Shown piece after piece: positions 16,217 to 26,481 of a stretch of DNA of 64,000 nt (the first letter of the stretch is position 1; every line of letters begins with the position of its first letter). Source of the stretch: Thermocoleostomius sinensis A174 (GTDB taxonomy: Bacteria; Cyanobacteriota; Cyanobacteriia; Elainellales; Elainellaceae); the NCBI RefSeq assembly GCF_026802175.1, contig NZ_CP113797.1:3945026-4009025 (forward strand), written 5' to 3'. Under the pieces are notes generated by a model that was given only the letters and a program-made list of their open reading frames with translations, made no database searches and was not told the DNA's origin. The position numbers and the translations under genes were made by a program.

Positions 16217-16933
16217 ATGACTCAATTTGATCACGCTCAGCCTATTACGGGACAATCTATCCATACAGCTTCTATAGCCTTCATATTTGATATGGATGGC
16301 ACAATGATCGACAACATGGCGTTTCATCAGCAAGCCTGGCAGCAGTTTTTAACCAGCTTGGGAATTGAAATGACCAACGAAGAACTCGATCGCCACAACC
16401 ACGGTACGATCACAGAGGTGTTGCGTCGCATCTGTGGAAATCATTTGACTGATGCAGAGGTAGTGGAATTAGGCAATCACAAAGAGCGGATCTATCGTGA
16501 GCTTTATCGCCCTCATCTCAAATTAATTGCCGGGCTACCAGCGTTTCTTGAACAGGCAAAGCAGCTTGGTATTCCGATGGCCCTTGCTACGTCTGCTGGT
16601 AAAGCCAATATTGATCTGCTGCTCGATGGATTAAAGCTGCGCTCCTACTTTGACACGGCTGTTGGCGGAGATGATGTAACGTTTGGCAAGCCGCATCCTG
16701 AGACGTTTTTAAAGGCGGCTCAACAGTTACAGCGTGCTCCTACACAGTGTCTTGTATTTGAAGATACGCTCAGTGGTGTTGAAGCAGCCCAAAATGCCGG
16801 TATGAAGGCAATTGCAGTCACAACGACCCTTCCGCCTGGAGCCTTTCAAGCGTACTCGAGTGTGCAACAAACGATCGAGGATTTCACCACGTTGCAGCCT
16901 AGTTCCTTACTGAAGCAATTTACTATGAACTGA
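16217..16933 (+). CDS. HAD-superfamily phosphatase / beta-phosphoglucomutase-like
   Basis: A subfamily IA haloacid-dehalogenase hydrolase of 238 residues. Motif I is FDMDGTMIDN (nucleophile and acid/base Asp), with a helical cap (about 40-105). Motif II is LATSAG, motif III is the Lys of GKPHPETF and motif IV is VFEDTLSGVEAA. The cap sequence and HQQAWQQFL region resemble beta-phosphoglucomutases and sugar-phosphate phosphatases. It is probably a cytoplasmic sugar-phosphate phosphatase or mutase. The start ATG 16217 has no strong ribosome site; the N-terminal 20 residues before the first strand are longer than usual. Confidence 0.88.
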   Translation: MTQFDHAQPITGQSIHTASIAFIFDMDGTMIDNMAFHQQAWQQFLTSLGIEMTNEELDRHNHGTITEVLRRICGNHLTDAEVVELGNHKERIYRELYRPHLKLIAGLPAFLEQAKQLGIPMALATSAGKANIDLLLDGLKLRSYFDTAVGGDDVTFGKPHPETFLKAAQQLQRAPTQCLVFEDTLSGVEAAQNAGMKAIAVTTTLPPGAFQAYSSVQQTIEDFTTLQPSSLLKQFTMN

Positions 16934-16960
16934 ACAAATAATTAGTTTTGGAGTCAATCT

Positions 16961-17233
16961 TCAAATTCTAAAACAATAGGTTAGCCACGTTTCAAATTCC
17001 TCTGCCGAGAGTAGAAGCGTTGTTCGACCTGTTTTGGCATCAAAAATATTCCAGTACACATGCCCCGATTCACTGATTGTTTTCCAAACAAAAGGAATGG
17101 TGGGTTTTGTTAGCGCAGTTTTTAATCGTGCCCAGCTTCGGCAAATCCAGGAAGTATTTTCAGACGACTGAATGTGCTTTAATGCTTCATCAGGAATTAG
17201 TTCAAGGGCTTGGTATACTGTCCAATTGGTCAT
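16961..17233 (-). CDS. hypothetical protein, 90 aa
   Basis: A 90-residue protein with many Trp residues, a basic middle (WARLKTALTK) and a C-terminal WNIFDAKTGRTTLLLS strand pair. It reads as a small alpha/beta protein without signal peptide or membrane span. The ATG at 17233 has a GGAG ribosome site eight bases upstream, which supports it being real. It is convergent with the HAD phosphatase gene (27-base gap). I do not recognise a family. Confidence 0.6.
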   Translation of the reverse strand: MTNWTVYQALELIPDEALKHIQSSENTSWICRSWARLKTALTKPTIPFVWKTISESGHVYWNIFDAKTGRTTLLLSAEEFETWLTYCFRI

Positions 17234-17483
17234 TGATGCTACTCCATGTCCTGCTTTAAAATTCTCGATCGGACGATACCTCCTGTTAATCGCTCGATCG
17301 GCAGAAGTCTGGTTTACTGAAACACATCAATAAAAGTTGAGCGCTGGTTCATTAGCAAGCTCATCGGCAACAAAAAGCTCCACCTTGTCAACGCAGATAG
17401 AGCTTTAGAGGATAATTGCTTTTAGAGTCGCTTATCGATCGCGAGATTAATGGTGTCTATTGAGCCATGGCTAAAATTTGGGC

Positions 17484-18740
17484 TTATCGGTACTTCTTAA
17501 AAGCCAAAGTGACGTTGTGTCCACCAAAGCCAAACGAATTGGACAGTGCCACCTCTACAGGCAGGGATCGGCTTTGATTGGGAACATAGTCGAGATCGCA
17601 AGCTGGGTCAGGGTTGATGATATTAATAGTGGGCGGAACGCTGTCGTTTGCTACTGCCATTACTGTGGCCACAGCTTCAATGCCGCCTGATCCTCCCAGC
17701 AGATGTCCAGTCATTGATTTGGTCGAGCTAATGGCTGTTTGGTAGGCTCGATCGCCCAGCGCTGTTTTAATCGCGGTGGTCTCTGTTGAATCGTTTGTTG
17801 GTGTACTGGTTCCATGCGCGTTGATATAGCTGATCTGATCGGGCGTCACGCCAGCATCTTTCATGGCCAACTGCATAGCTCGGGCGGCTCCTTCACCACC
17901 GGGAACCGGAGAGGTGATGTGATAGGCATCGCAGGTCATGCCATAGCCAATAATCTCTGCATAGATCTTCGCTCCTCGGCTGAGGGCATGTTCCAATTCT
18001 TCCAAAATCAGGATGCCAGCCCCCTCCCCTAAGACAAAACCATCCCGATCGCGATCGAACGGACGACTGGCATGAGCCGGATCATCATTACGGGTAGACA
18101 TGGCTTTGCAAGCACAAAATCCTGCCACCGATAGGGGGGTAACGGCCGCTTCTGTCCCACCACAGATCATGGCTTGGGCATAGCCCCGCTGTACCAACCG
18201 AAAAGCATCACCGATGGCGTTTGAGCCAGCCGCACAGGCTGTAACGGTGCAATTATTGGGGCCTTTGGCTCCAGTATGAATGGCTGTTAGACCAGCCGCC
18301 ATATTGGCAATCATCATCGGCACCATAAAGGGACTACAGCGATCGGGGCCTCGGCTCAGATAGATTTCTTGCTGGTCTTCCATTACCTTCAACCCACCGA
18401 TGCCCGTACCAATAATTACCCCAACCTGTTCTGCGTTGAGATCGGTGATGACCAATTTAGCATCCATCAAAGCCTGCTTACTGGCCGATACCGCAAACTG
18501 GGCAAATCGATCCATGCGTTTTGCTTCCTTGCGATCCATGTAGGCTTGCGGATCAAAGCCCTTCACTTCTCCCGCAATTTGGCAATCGTGCCGAGAGGCA
18601 TCAAATAGGGTAATGGGGCCGATGCCATTACGACCTTCCAATAGCCCTTCCCAATAATCGGAGAGCGTGTTGCCGATAGGCGTGATTGCACCTAACCCGG
18701 TGACTACAACTCGCTTCAATCCAGAATCAGAACTTGTCAT
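17484..18740 (-). CDS. fabF: beta-ketoacyl-[ACP] synthase II (FabF)
   Basis: Condenses malonyl-ACP with acyl-ACP in fatty acid elongation. From ATG 18740 it is 418 residues, the normal FabF length. A longer frame to 18827 adds 29 residues with no homology-like content. The catalytic triad is visible: Cys in [10 protein letters not shown], His in [11 protein letters not shown], His in [12 protein letters not shown]. The N-terminal [16 protein letters not shown] and C-terminal NSFGFGGHN are family hallmarks. It lies 153 bases downstream of acpP on the same strand, the conserved acpP-fabF arrangement, so both probably share a transcript. Confidence 0.96.
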   Translation of the reverse strand: MTSSDSGLKRVVVTGLGAITPIGNTLSDYWEGLLEGRNGIGPITLFDASRHDCQIAGEVKGFDPQAYMDRKEAKRMDRFAQFAVSASKQALMDAKLVITDLNAEQVGVIIGTGIGGLKVMEDQQEIYLSRGPDRCSPFMVPMMIANMAAGLTAIHTGAKGPNNCTVTACAAGSNAIGDAFRLVQRGYAQAMICGGTEAAVTPLSVAGFCACKAMSTRNDDPAHASRPFDRDRDGFVLGEGAGILILEELEHALSRGAKIYAEIIGYGMTCDAYHITSPVPGGEGAARAMQLAMKDAGVTPDQISYINAHGTSTPTNDSTETTAIKTALGDRAYQTAISSTKSMTGHLLGGSGGIEAVATVMAVANDSVPPTINIINPDPACDLDYVPNQSRSLPVEVALSNSFGFGGHNVTLAFKKYR

Positions 18741-18893
18741 GACAGCAGTTTTAAGAGGGCTTTCACCCGAAACGCACAACAGAGGTGAGGTAAACAGAGA
18801 AAGTTGGGGGTTGGGAACCATCCGCACACAGGATCAAACCACCTTAAACAACGGTCTGTTTCTTAGCGAATCCCTAACCCCTAACCTCCATGA

Positions 18894-19139
18894 TTAAGCG
18901 GCAACCTTATCTTGAATGTAATCGACAGCAGCCTGAACGGTGGCAATGCCCTCGGCAGCTTCATCGGGGATTTCAATATCGAATTCTTCTTCTAGCGCCA
19001 TCACCAGTTCAACGGTATCGAGGGAGTCAGCCCCTAAATCGTTGGCAAAACTTGCTTCTGGAGTCACTTCACCTGGATCGACACTGAGCTGTTCCGCCAC
19101 AATTTTTTTGACCTTCTCAAAAATCTCTTCCTTACTCAT
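18894..19139 (-). CDS. acpP: acyl carrier protein
   Basis: Carries growing acyl chains on a 4'-phosphopantetheine arm. From ATG 19139 it is 81 residues and strongly acidic. The attachment Ser is in [19 protein letters not shown] and the whole four-helix ACP pattern is intact. The AGAAGAG stretch just upstream is the ribosome site. An upstream in-frame ATG at 19163 would add eight basic residues and is less likely. fabF follows, as usual. Confidence 0.97.
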   Translation of the reverse strand: MSKEEIFEKVKKIVAEQLSVDPGEVTPEASFANDLGADSLDTVELVMALEEEFDIEIPDEAAEGIATVQAAVDYIQDKVAA

Positions 19140-19344
19140 ATGACTCTTCTTGTTTGGATGCAAATGCTGTGTAGGTCAGCCCAAGTGCCTCAGACCCTGT
19201 GTGGATGAGAGAAACCGCAAAGCTCCCGTCCAGATACCGAGCGATCGCAAGCGGGCATCTCTTCATCTTACGCTAAACCGTGACGGGATTAGCAAAAGGC
19301 GCTAGGGATTAGCACCAGACAGCGGTTTATCGGCGCAGAAGCCG

Positions 19345-20406
19345 CTAGTCCATTTCTGAGAGCTTAATGCGGGGATCAACTGCCTTAAGGGCGAGATCAG
19401 CCAACAAATTTCCCACAATCAGCATTACGGCTCCAATCATCAAACTTGCCATAACAACATATAAATCTTGCGCCTGAAACGCCTGCAAAATTAGTCTGCC
19501 CAGTCCTGGCCAGTTGAAATAGGTTTCGGTAATAAACGCACCGCCCAACAAGCTCGCAAACTCAAACCCGAGTAAGGTAATCAACGGGTTGACGGCATTG
19601 CGAAGGGCATGGACATAAATCACGCGGTTTTCCGATAAGCCCTTGGCTCGAGCCGTTTGAATATAGTCTTGACGCAACACATCTAGCAATTCGCCGCGCA
19701 TCAACCGTTGTAACCCAGCAAAGCTAGTGATGCTGAGGGCCAAGGTTGGCAAGATCATGTGCCAACCGATATCTAAGATCTTGCCCAGTGGCGTTAAATC
19801 GGCATGGTTAATACTAGTCATGCCGCCGATTGGAAACAGCGGTGAAGTCAGTTGGGCAAAAAACAGCAGCAGCAAACCAGTAATGAGCGTGGGAAACCCT
19901 TGTCCTAAGTAGCTAATGAAGCGCAGCACGCGATCGGCCTGCTTATTTTGATGCACGGCTCCCACAATCCCCAATGGAATGGCAATAGCCCACGTCACAA
20001 TCAACGACGAGATGGATAGCAGCAAGGTTGCGCCTACCCGCTCCCATAGCAGCGACGAGACTGGACGTTGATAAGCAAAACTAATACCAAAATCGCCCTG
20101 CGTCACCACTCTTGTTAGCCAGAGCCAGTATTGTTCAATGAGTGATTTATCCAACCCAAATTGCTGCCGAAACTGTTCGATCGTCTCCTGCGAAATTTGC
20201 GGATTTTCTAGATAGGTATCCAGATAATCCCCCGGAGCCAATTGAATGATTGAAAAACACAAAATTGAAGCCAATAACAGTGTCGGAATCGCTTGCAGCA
20301 ATCGCTTCAGGGTGTAGCTGAACATGTCGCCAGTGATAACACGAGCGATCGAGTCCCTCAAAGATTGAAACCGTTGCTGAGTAGAAGAAGCGCGGGTAGA
20401 AGTCAT
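19345..20406 (-). CDS. ABC transporter permease, DppB/OppB type
   Basis: A binding-protein-dependent inner-membrane permease of 353 residues with six predicted spans. It contains family signatures QAIPTLLLASILCF and LAPGDYLD at the N-terminus, AIPLGIVGAVHQNK, and the EAA loop region RQDYIQTARAKGLSENRVIY that contacts the ATPase. C-terminal FNWPGLGRLILQAFQAQDLY is typical of dipeptide, oligopeptide or nickel importers. No partner permease, ATPase or binding protein is encoded nearby, so the rest of the transporter must be elsewhere. The first 30 residues are a hydrophilic extension; the start ATG 20406 is uncertain within that. Confidence 0.9.
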   Translation of the reverse strand: MTSTRASSTQQRFQSLRDSIARVITGDMFSYTLKRLLQAIPTLLLASILCFSIIQLAPGDYLDTYLENPQISQETIEQFRQQFGLDKSLIEQYWLWLTRVVTQGDFGISFAYQRPVSSLLWERVGATLLLSISSLIVTWAIAIPLGIVGAVHQNKQADRVLRFISYLGQGFPTLITGLLLLFFAQLTSPLFPIGGMTSINHADLTPLGKILDIGWHMILPTLALSITSFAGLQRLMRGELLDVLRQDYIQTARAKGLSENRVIYVHALRNAVNPLITLLGFEFASLLGGAFITETYFNWPGLGRLILQAFQAQDLYVVMASLMIGAVMLIVGNLLADLALKAVDPRIKLSEMD

Positions 20407-20560
20407 TGACGGTTGGCAAGTGGAGGAAGTGCAAGGTTGGGAAAAGAGAGGCTAGAGAATAGGAGAGCGGGAAAAAGAGAATTTTTGATCTTGAATCTGA
20501 ATCCTAATTGATTTTTCTTTTTTGCCTAAATCTCTACGCCTAACGCCTAGCCCCCGATTC

Positions 20561-21076
20561 CTAATATTGAACTAGCGTAACAATTGGAACGTCAGACGGC
20601 AGGCTTTTTCGTCCCTCTAAAAACGTTAGCTCGATGATAAACCCAAATCCAGCGATCTCGCAGCCAACCTGCTGCACAAGTTGGGCAGTTGCTCCGGCGG
20701 TTCCGCCTGTGGCAATTAGATCGTCTACAATCAGTACTCGGCTGGCAGGATGAAGCGCATCTTGATGAATTTCTAGGCGATCGGTGCCATATTCCAACGC
20801 GTATTCAACCGAGTAGACATCAGACGGCAGTTTACCGGCTTTTCGCACCGGAATGAAACCTGCGCCTAACTTGTAAGCCAGCGGAGTTCCGATGATAAAG
20901 CCTCTGGATTCCATTCCCAGCACGTAATCAATAGATGCATCAGCAAAATGGTCTGCCATTACATCTACTGTGTAGCGCAGTCCGTCTGGGTCTCGTAGCA
21001 AGGTAGTAATGTCCCGAAACAAAATACCAGGTTTGGGAAAATCGGGAATATCGCGGATCAGAGACTTCAAATCCAT
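20561..21076 (-). CDS. apt: adenine phosphoribosyltransferase
   Basis: Salvages adenine to AMP using PRPP in the cytoplasm. The 171-residue product has the whole family pattern: [15 protein letters not shown] at the N-terminus, the adenine-side [10 protein letters not shown], the flexible loop region [21 protein letters not shown], and the PRPP-binding [16 protein letters not shown]. Length and motifs are canonical. Start is ATG 21076. It is flanked by unrelated genes on the same strand with gaps of about 100-150 bases, so it is probably transcribed alone. Confidence 0.96.
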   Translation of the reverse strand: MDLKSLIRDIPDFPKPGILFRDITTLLRDPDGLRYTVDVMADHFADASIDYVLGMESRGFIIGTPLAYKLGAGFIPVRKAGKLPSDVYSVEYALEYGTDRLEIHQDALHPASRVLIVDDLIATGGTAGATAQLVQQVGCEIAGFGFIIELTFLEGRKSLPSDVPIVTLVQY

Positions 21077-21174
21077 ACAACTAGCGTGTGATTGCAGTAG
21101 AGGGTCGTAGCAATCCTACCAAAGCCAGGGGAGGTGGAGATTGGGGATAAGAAATTAGGGTTGAGAATTGAAGA

Positions 21175-22359
21175 TTAATGTTTAATGCCGGAAAAATTAT
21201 CGAACCAGCCTCGTCGTTTGAAGTAAAGAATCAATGCGCCTGCAATCGCTAGCATGACAATCCAACAAATTACGTAGGCGTAGGGTATTTCGAGTTCTGG
21301 CATGTTGCCTGGTAACTCCGGGTTGAAGTTCATGCCGTAGACCCCTGCAATAAACGTGAGGGGAATAAAGATGGTTGAAATAATAGTCAGAACTTTCATC
21401 ACCTCGTTCATTTTATTGCTGATGGAAGATAAGTACACATCCATTAAGCTAGAGGCTAGTTCTCGATAGTTTTCAATAATTTCTAAGACTTGAACAACAT
21501 GGTCATAGCAATCGCGCAAGTAAATTCGCACAGTATCACCCATCAGCGCAGTCGTATCTCGCAGTAGCGAATTGATCACTTCTCGCTGGGGCCAGATAGC
21601 ACGGCGCAGACCTAATAAGTCTCGTTTCACTTGGTGAATTCGCTCTAGTGTGGCGCGAGAAGGATTATCAACCACGTCATCTTCTAGGGTTTCCAACTCC
21701 TCGCCGTAGGCTTCTAGAACCGGAAAGAACCCATCGACGATCGCATCAATCAAAGCATAGGTCAGGTAATCAGCCCCGTGCCGACAGATCATGCCTTTGT
21801 TAGACCGAATTCGCTCCCGAACTGGACCGAAGGGATCATAGTCCGGTTCTTCTTGGACGGTTAGCAAGTAGCGATCGCCCAAAATGAAGCTTACCTGTTC
21901 GCTAACGAAGCGCTTGCCATCTTCTTTGGGGGTCACCATACGCAGAACAATGAGCAATTGCTTGTCATATTCTTCCACCTTTGGGCGTTGAGGAACGTTG
22001 ACAATATCCTCTAAGACTAGGGGGTGTAAGCCAAACACTTTGCCAAGTCGCCTCAGCACGTCTTCATTACCCAACCCTTGCACATCAATCCAAGAAACAG
22101 AGTCACTATCAAGGTAGGGACTGATTTCTTCAGGGGTATTCAGTTTAGAGCGGGTTGCACCTTCTTCGTTATAGTCAATCAGAAATAGAACAGGTGGAGC
22201 CGCATCGTCTTCAATTAGCAACGTACCGGGGATGCTTCCGGGTTCATTGTAAAAGTAATCAAAATAGTCTTCTTCCTCCACTTCGATCGGCAGGTTCATT
22301 GAAGCTTTAGAAGGCGGGTGGCTTGTTTCATTGGGCGATCGCAGCGGACGGTTCATCAT
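21175..22359 (-). CDS. corA: magnesium/cobalt transporter CorA
   Basis: A pentameric divalent-cation channel. The 394-residue protein has a hydrophilic N-terminal funnel domain, a long stalk helix (about 230-325) and two C-terminal spans separated by the signature YGMNFNPELPG, where GMN forms the selectivity loop. The basic C-terminus RRGWFDNFSGIKH is also typical. Both CorA spans lie at about 332-352 and 368-388. The first 25 residues are a variable extension; ATG 22359 and 22356 are both possible starts. I see no M-box-like leader in the upstream region. Confidence 0.95.
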   Translation of the reverse strand: MMNRPLRSPNETSHPPSKASMNLPIEVEEEDYFDYFYNEPGSIPGTLLIEDDAAPPVLFLIDYNEEGATRSKLNTPEEISPYLDSDSVSWIDVQGLGNEDVLRRLGKVFGLHPLVLEDIVNVPQRPKVEEYDKQLLIVLRMVTPKEDGKRFVSEQVSFILGDRYLLTVQEEPDYDPFGPVRERIRSNKGMICRHGADYLTYALIDAIVDGFFPVLEAYGEELETLEDDVVDNPSRATLERIHQVKRDLLGLRRAIWPQREVINSLLRDTTALMGDTVRIYLRDCYDHVVQVLEIIENYRELASSLMDVYLSSISNKMNEVMKVLTIISTIFIPLTFIAGVYGMNFNPELPGNMPELEIPYAYVICWIVMLAIAGALILYFKRRGWFDNFSGIKH

Positions 22360-22666
22360 AGATCTCGATTGAGTATCTCGGTTTAACCTGGTTTGACAAA
22401 AGAATCTAAACAGTTGTATGCAATTCTGACATCAATTCATGGAAGATGGTGTCGTGCCAATTCCGAAAATTAGAGAAATCAGGTGGCTGAGGAGATGTCC
22501 TAGTTGACCGACTTCACTCAGGCTCTTAAAGCCATCAACCTTCGCAGAGCGGCGATTAATCATAAGGGTAAGAAACACTCGTGATTCATTCTTACAGAAA
22601 ATATTGACTCGCTCTTTTGGGGTCATGGCGTCTTATAGTGGAATTGCTGCTAATTCTTAATTGATT
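22360..22666. other. divergent promoter region between corA and dxr
   Basis: Both flanking genes point outward, so this gap must contain two promoters. A minus-strand open frame of 64 codons (22432-22626) has no recognisable protein character and is not called. No riboswitch fold is obvious. Confidence 0.4.
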
Positions 22667-23875
22667 GTGAAAGCGATTACTCTGCTCGGCTCAACAGGAT
22701 CGATCGGGACTCAAACCCTAGACATCGTGGCTCAGTATCCCGATCAGTTTCAAATTGTGGGACTGGCAGCCCGCAGCAATGTGGAATTGTTGACGCAGCA
22801 AATTCGGCAATTTCGACCTCAAATGGTGGCCATTTGTGACGAAACGCAGCTTCCTCGGTTGCAAGCCGCGATCGCCGATCTCACTCCTCAACCCCTGCTG
22901 TTGGCTGGAGAAGCCGGAGTCACAGAAGTTGCTCGCTATGGTCGCTCTGAGGTAGTAGTGACGGGGATTGTTGGCTGTGCCGGGTTATTGCCAACCATTG
23001 CGGCGATTGAAGCTGGAAAGGATATTGCCCTTGCCAATAAAGAAACGTTGATTGCGGGTGGCCCAGTGGTGCTGCCACTCGTGAAAAAGCACGGGGTCAA
23101 GCTATTGCCGGCCGATTCTGAACATTCTGCTATTTTTCAATGCCTGCAAGGTGTGCCTGATAAAGGGTTACGGCGGATCTTGCTAACAGCATCTGGGGGC
23201 GCGTTTCGAGATTTGCCTGTCGAGAAGCTATCTGGTGTCACCGTGGCAGATGCGCTCAAACATCCAAACTGGTCAATGGGGCGCAAAATTACGATCGATT
23301 CGGCCACACTGATGAATAAAGGGCTGGAGGTCATTGAAGCTCATTTCTTGTTTGGTATGGACTACGATCACATCGATATTGTGATCCATCCACAGAGCAT
23401 TATTCATTCGCTGATTGAACTACAAGATACGTCGGTATTGGCGCAACTGGGCTGGGCTGATATGCGCTTACCGTTACTTTATGCTCTCTCCTATCCCGAT
23501 CGCATTGCGACTAATTGGGAACCGCTGGATTTGGTCAAAGCGGGGACGCTGACATTCCGCGCTCCCGATCATCAGAAATATCCCTGTATGCAGCTTGCCT
23601 ATGCAGCCGGGCGGGCGGGTGGAACAATGCCAGCTGTGCTAAATGCCGCCAATGAACAAGCAGTAGCGCTGTTTCTAGATGAGCGCATTGGGTTTTTGGA
23701 TATTCCTCGATTAATTGAAACGGTTTGCGATCGCCATCACCCCCACAACCAATCGCAACCAACCTTAGACGACATTTTGGAAGCCGATCGATGGGCCAGG
23801 CAGGAAGTGCTGGTGTCCAGTCGTCAACTGGCAAATCAAGCTGTCTCTAGCCATCCAACCACGGTCGCCTCATGA
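22667..23875 (+). CDS. dxr: 1-deoxy-D-xylulose 5-phosphate reductoisomerase
   Basis: Second enzyme of the MEP isoprenoid pathway, making 2-C-methyl-D-erythritol 4-phosphate with NADPH; the target of fosmidomycin. From GTG 22667 the product is 402 residues. Motifs are the NADPH loop [26 protein letters not shown], the metal/substrate region [21 protein letters not shown] and the flexible-loop flank [21 protein letters not shown]. An in-frame TTG at 22661 adds two residues; GTG fits the family N-terminus [11 protein letters not shown] better. No ribosome site is evident. It is followed by a long non-coding gap. Confidence 0.96.
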   Translation: MKAITLLGSTGSIGTQTLDIVAQYPDQFQIVGLAARSNVELLTQQIRQFRPQMVAICDETQLPRLQAAIADLTPQPLLLAGEAGVTEVARYGRSEVVVTGIVGCAGLLPTIAAIEAGKDIALANKETLIAGGPVVLPLVKKHGVKLLPADSEHSAIFQCLQGVPDKGLRRILLTASGGAFRDLPVEKLSGVTVADALKHPNWSMGRKITIDSATLMNKGLEVIEAHFLFGMDYDHIDIVIHPQSIIHSLIELQDTSVLAQLGWADMRLPLLYALSYPDRIATNWEPLDLVKAGTLTFRAPDHQKYPCMQLAYAAGRAGGTMPAVLNAANEQAVALFLDERIGFLDIPRLIETVCDRHHPHNQSQPTLDDILEADRWARQEVLVSSRQLANQAVSSHPTTVAS

Positions 23876-24429
23876 CACTTGCCTGATCCAGGTTCCAATC
23901 ATAGGAATAGGGATTAGAAGGGAAACAGCATCTGGCATTGTCCCTTCTGTATTGGGATTAGTGCGTAGGATTAGGGTGGCAACTGAGAGGAGCTTCAACA
24001 AAATCTGAATAAAATAGGCTAGAGCGAAATAACTGTCTACTGTGACAGAGCAGATCACGTGTGAACGAGAATACAACGATAAGATTAGGATTGAGTTAAG
24101 TATAGAAGAGCGGATATTTGCCATACGCTTACGCAACCATCCGATTCCTCAACTTCAACCGCCAGGGTAATAGCAACGATCGGTTAACAGCGACCCATTC
24201 GCTGCGTTCGACAGTTCAAGGTTCGGCAACCGCATGTTCGGTGACTTTGGTTCAACGGCATTCGCCCCCGCTTTTTCTAAACTAGGTCTAAACTAGGGAC
24301 GCATCTACTAGCCTTGCATCTACAACTAGGCTGTATGCATGACCCCGCATACTCTAAATGCCTAAGTGACTGCCTGAATCAAGCGCACGTGTCTCAGCGT
24401 CTGATTGTGACTGAATTTCGACGATACCA
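23876..24429. other. intergenic, no gene recognised
   Basis: A gap of about 550 bases between dxr and the first Ser/Thr kinase. A minus-strand frame (23870-24136) overlaps the dxr end and looks non-coding. The segment 24140-24330 has several short direct repeats (for example CTAAACTAG-like words near 24280) but no clear hairpin terminator. It should hold the kinase promoter. Confidence 0.45.
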
Positions 24430-26364
24430 ATGCAATCTATGAGTCGTTCAACTCCCCAGATCAACTCAAATCAACCTCTGGGCGGGCGCTATAAAGTGAT
24501 CAACCAGTTAGGTGTAGGTGGGTTTGGTCGAACTTTCCTAGCTGAGGATCTGCATCTGCCAGGACATCCTCGTTGTGTAGTCAAACAATTAAAACCTCAG
24601 TTTCGCAGCGATGACACGTTGCAAATGGCGCGGCGCTGCTTTAATACCGAAGCAGAGGTGCTCTATCAGCTAGGTAATCATGAACAAATTCCGCGGCTGC
24701 TGGCTCACTTTGAGGATCAGCAGGATTTTTACTTAGCTCAAGAATTTATTGAGGGGGTTCCGCTCACTAAAGAATTAAAAGAAGGCCGACCTTGGTCAGA
24801 GGCGCGGGTCGTGGCACTATTGCAAGACATTTTGCAAGTATTGACCTTTGTTCATCAACAGAATGTGATTCATCGCGATCTAAAACCCTCAAATCTAATT
24901 CGACGCTCGACCGATGGCAAAATCGTTTTAATTGATTTTGGGGCTGTTAAGCAGGTTAGTACGGCAGTTTATGAACCGGACACCGGAGAAACAAACCTAA
25001 CGATTTCGATCGGCACACAGGGCTACATGCCCAACGAACAACTGGCCGGAAAGCCACGGTTTAGCAGCGATATTTATGCGGTTGGAGTACTGGGCATTCA
25101 GGCACTAACGGGCATTCACCCAAAACACCTAATCGAAGACGAGAAGGGCGAATTGGCATGGCGGCATCGAGCTGGTCATGCGCATCCCGAATTAATGGAC
25201 ATCCTAGAACGGATGGTACGCTATGATTTCCGCGATCGATTTCCAACAGCCGTTGAAGCGCTGGTGGCAATGGAACAGCTACCTCCTGCTTTTAATACAG
25301 TTCCTCCCGCTTTCCATGCCCCACACTCAGAGGATTCCTTGGAAACAGATCTTACCTACCAATCACACCATCACTCACTGCCTCGGACAGAAGCCAGTTC
25401 GTCAGATTTGACAGTCACGGGTGAAGACGGCGCTTCGACCGCAATCTGGGTACAATCGTCATCTGAGCAAGCGGTCCCTTCAACGAACAGAACAGGCAAC
25501 TTTGGTAGAACAGACGGCGCTGAACTGAATCTGGAATTCAGCGAAACTAGTTTAACGCAGGCGATCGATCGACCCCGTCGAGATCCCAACATTATGATCG
25601 AGGTTCCTACCAAGCTCCAAAAGCCAGCCCATTCGGTGCTGTGGATAGGGCTTGCCGCCGCCGTTGCGGCAATAACAACCTCGGTGTTGGTGATTGCCTT
25701 GCTGCCGCGCATGGGGCCTTGGATGCAAAATGCAGGTGGTCGCTCGCCCATTCCGTCGCCGTCAGAGTCTCCCGCTCCACCAGACTTATCCTCTACTAAT
25801 GCCACCGAGGTGTATGACTATGCCAATCAGTTGATGGAACAGCAGCAGTACGAGACCGCCTTGTCGTTTTACGATCGCGCGATTGAACTGTCGCCAGATG
25901 ACGCCGCTGCCTATGCCGGGCGATGCGAAGCGCTGAATCAACTCAATAGCCCAGAATCAGCCATTGTGGCTTGTAATGATGCGTTGGCCTATGAGCCTGA
26001 CTCTGTTCAGGCGTTGTGGAGCAAAGGTAATGCCTTGCTGTTGCAAAATCGTACCTACGAGGCCCTGAGCTTATACGAAACCGTCACTGAAAAAGATGCC
26101 AAATTTGAGCCAGGTTGGGTGAAGCGGGGGGTGGCGCTGCAACGTTTGGGACGATCGTCCGAAGCCCTCGATGCCCTCGATCAGGCCATCGCCCTCGAAC
26201 GAAATTCTGCCGAAGCTTGGAGCACAAAAGGGGAAGCCCTGGTAAATTTGCAGCGATATGATGAAGCGAGCATTGCCCTCGATAAAGCCTTGCAACTTCA
26301 AGATCCCAACGATCCAAAAACCATGGAACTGCGCCAGCAAGTCAGAGCTATTCTGAATCGATAA
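24430..26364 (+). CDS. Ser/Thr protein kinase with C-terminal TPR repeats
   Basis: A membrane-anchored Hanks-type kinase of 644 residues. The kinase domain (about 18-285) has glycine loop LGVGGFGRTF (27-36), catalytic Lys52 in VVKQL, HRDLKPSN with Asp150 and Asn155, and DFG at 169-171. It should therefore be active. A low-complexity linker leads to one membrane span (about 405-427), then a Pro/Ser spacer and four or five TPR units (about 455-640), for example AYAGRCEALNQL and GWVKRGVALQRLGR. With the TPRs after the span they are probably on the far side of the membrane, as protein-binding sensors. This architecture is common in filamentous cyanobacteria. Confidence 0.92.
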   Translation: MQSMSRSTPQINSNQPLGGRYKVINQLGVGGFGRTFLAEDLHLPGHPRCVVKQLKPQFRSDDTLQMARRCFNTEAEVLYQLGNHEQIPRLLAHFEDQQDFYLAQEFIEGVPLTKELKEGRPWSEARVVALLQDILQVLTFVHQQNVIHRDLKPSNLIRRSTDGKIVLIDFGAVKQVSTAVYEPDTGETNLTISIGTQGYMPNEQLAGKPRFSSDIYAVGVLGIQALTGIHPKHLIEDEKGELAWRHRAGHAHPELMDILERMVRYDFRDRFPTAVEALVAMEQLPPAFNTVPPAFHAPHSEDSLETDLTYQSHHHSLPRTEASSSDLTVTGEDGASTAIWVQSSSEQAVPSTNRTGNFGRTDGAELNLEFSETSLTQAIDRPRRDPNIMIEVPTKLQKPAHSVLWIGLAAAVAAITTSVLVIALLPRMGPWMQNAGGRSPIPSPSESPAPPDLSSTNATEVYDYANQLMEQQQYETALSFYDRAIELSPDDAAAYAGRCEALNQLNSPESAIVACNDALAYEPDSVQALWSKGNALLLQNRTYEALSLYETVTEKDAKFEPGWVKRGVALQRLGRSSEALDALDQAIALERNSAEAWSTKGEALVNLQRYDEASIALDKALQLQDPNDPKTMELRQQVRAILNR

Positions 26365-26481
26365 CGATCGTTTCTGATTCAGGGTTTGCCTACTGTTTCC
26401 CTTTGCTTCTTAAGAGGGTTTTTAGCCAATTGCCAAAAACTTGCCGTTAAACTAGAGAGTGGCGTCTGGAAGAAAATGTAG

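Noticed and set aside
22360-22440. Possible magnesium riboswitch upstream of corA
   Set aside because: No M-box-like set of stems could be drawn in the short leader.
22432-22626. Minus-strand frame of 64 codons between corA and dxr
   Set aside because: It has no family resemblance, no ribosome site, and occupies the divergent promoter region.
23870-24136. Minus-strand frame of 88 codons after dxr
   Set aside because: It overlaps the end of dxr and its sequence is low in typical coding features; treated as chance.
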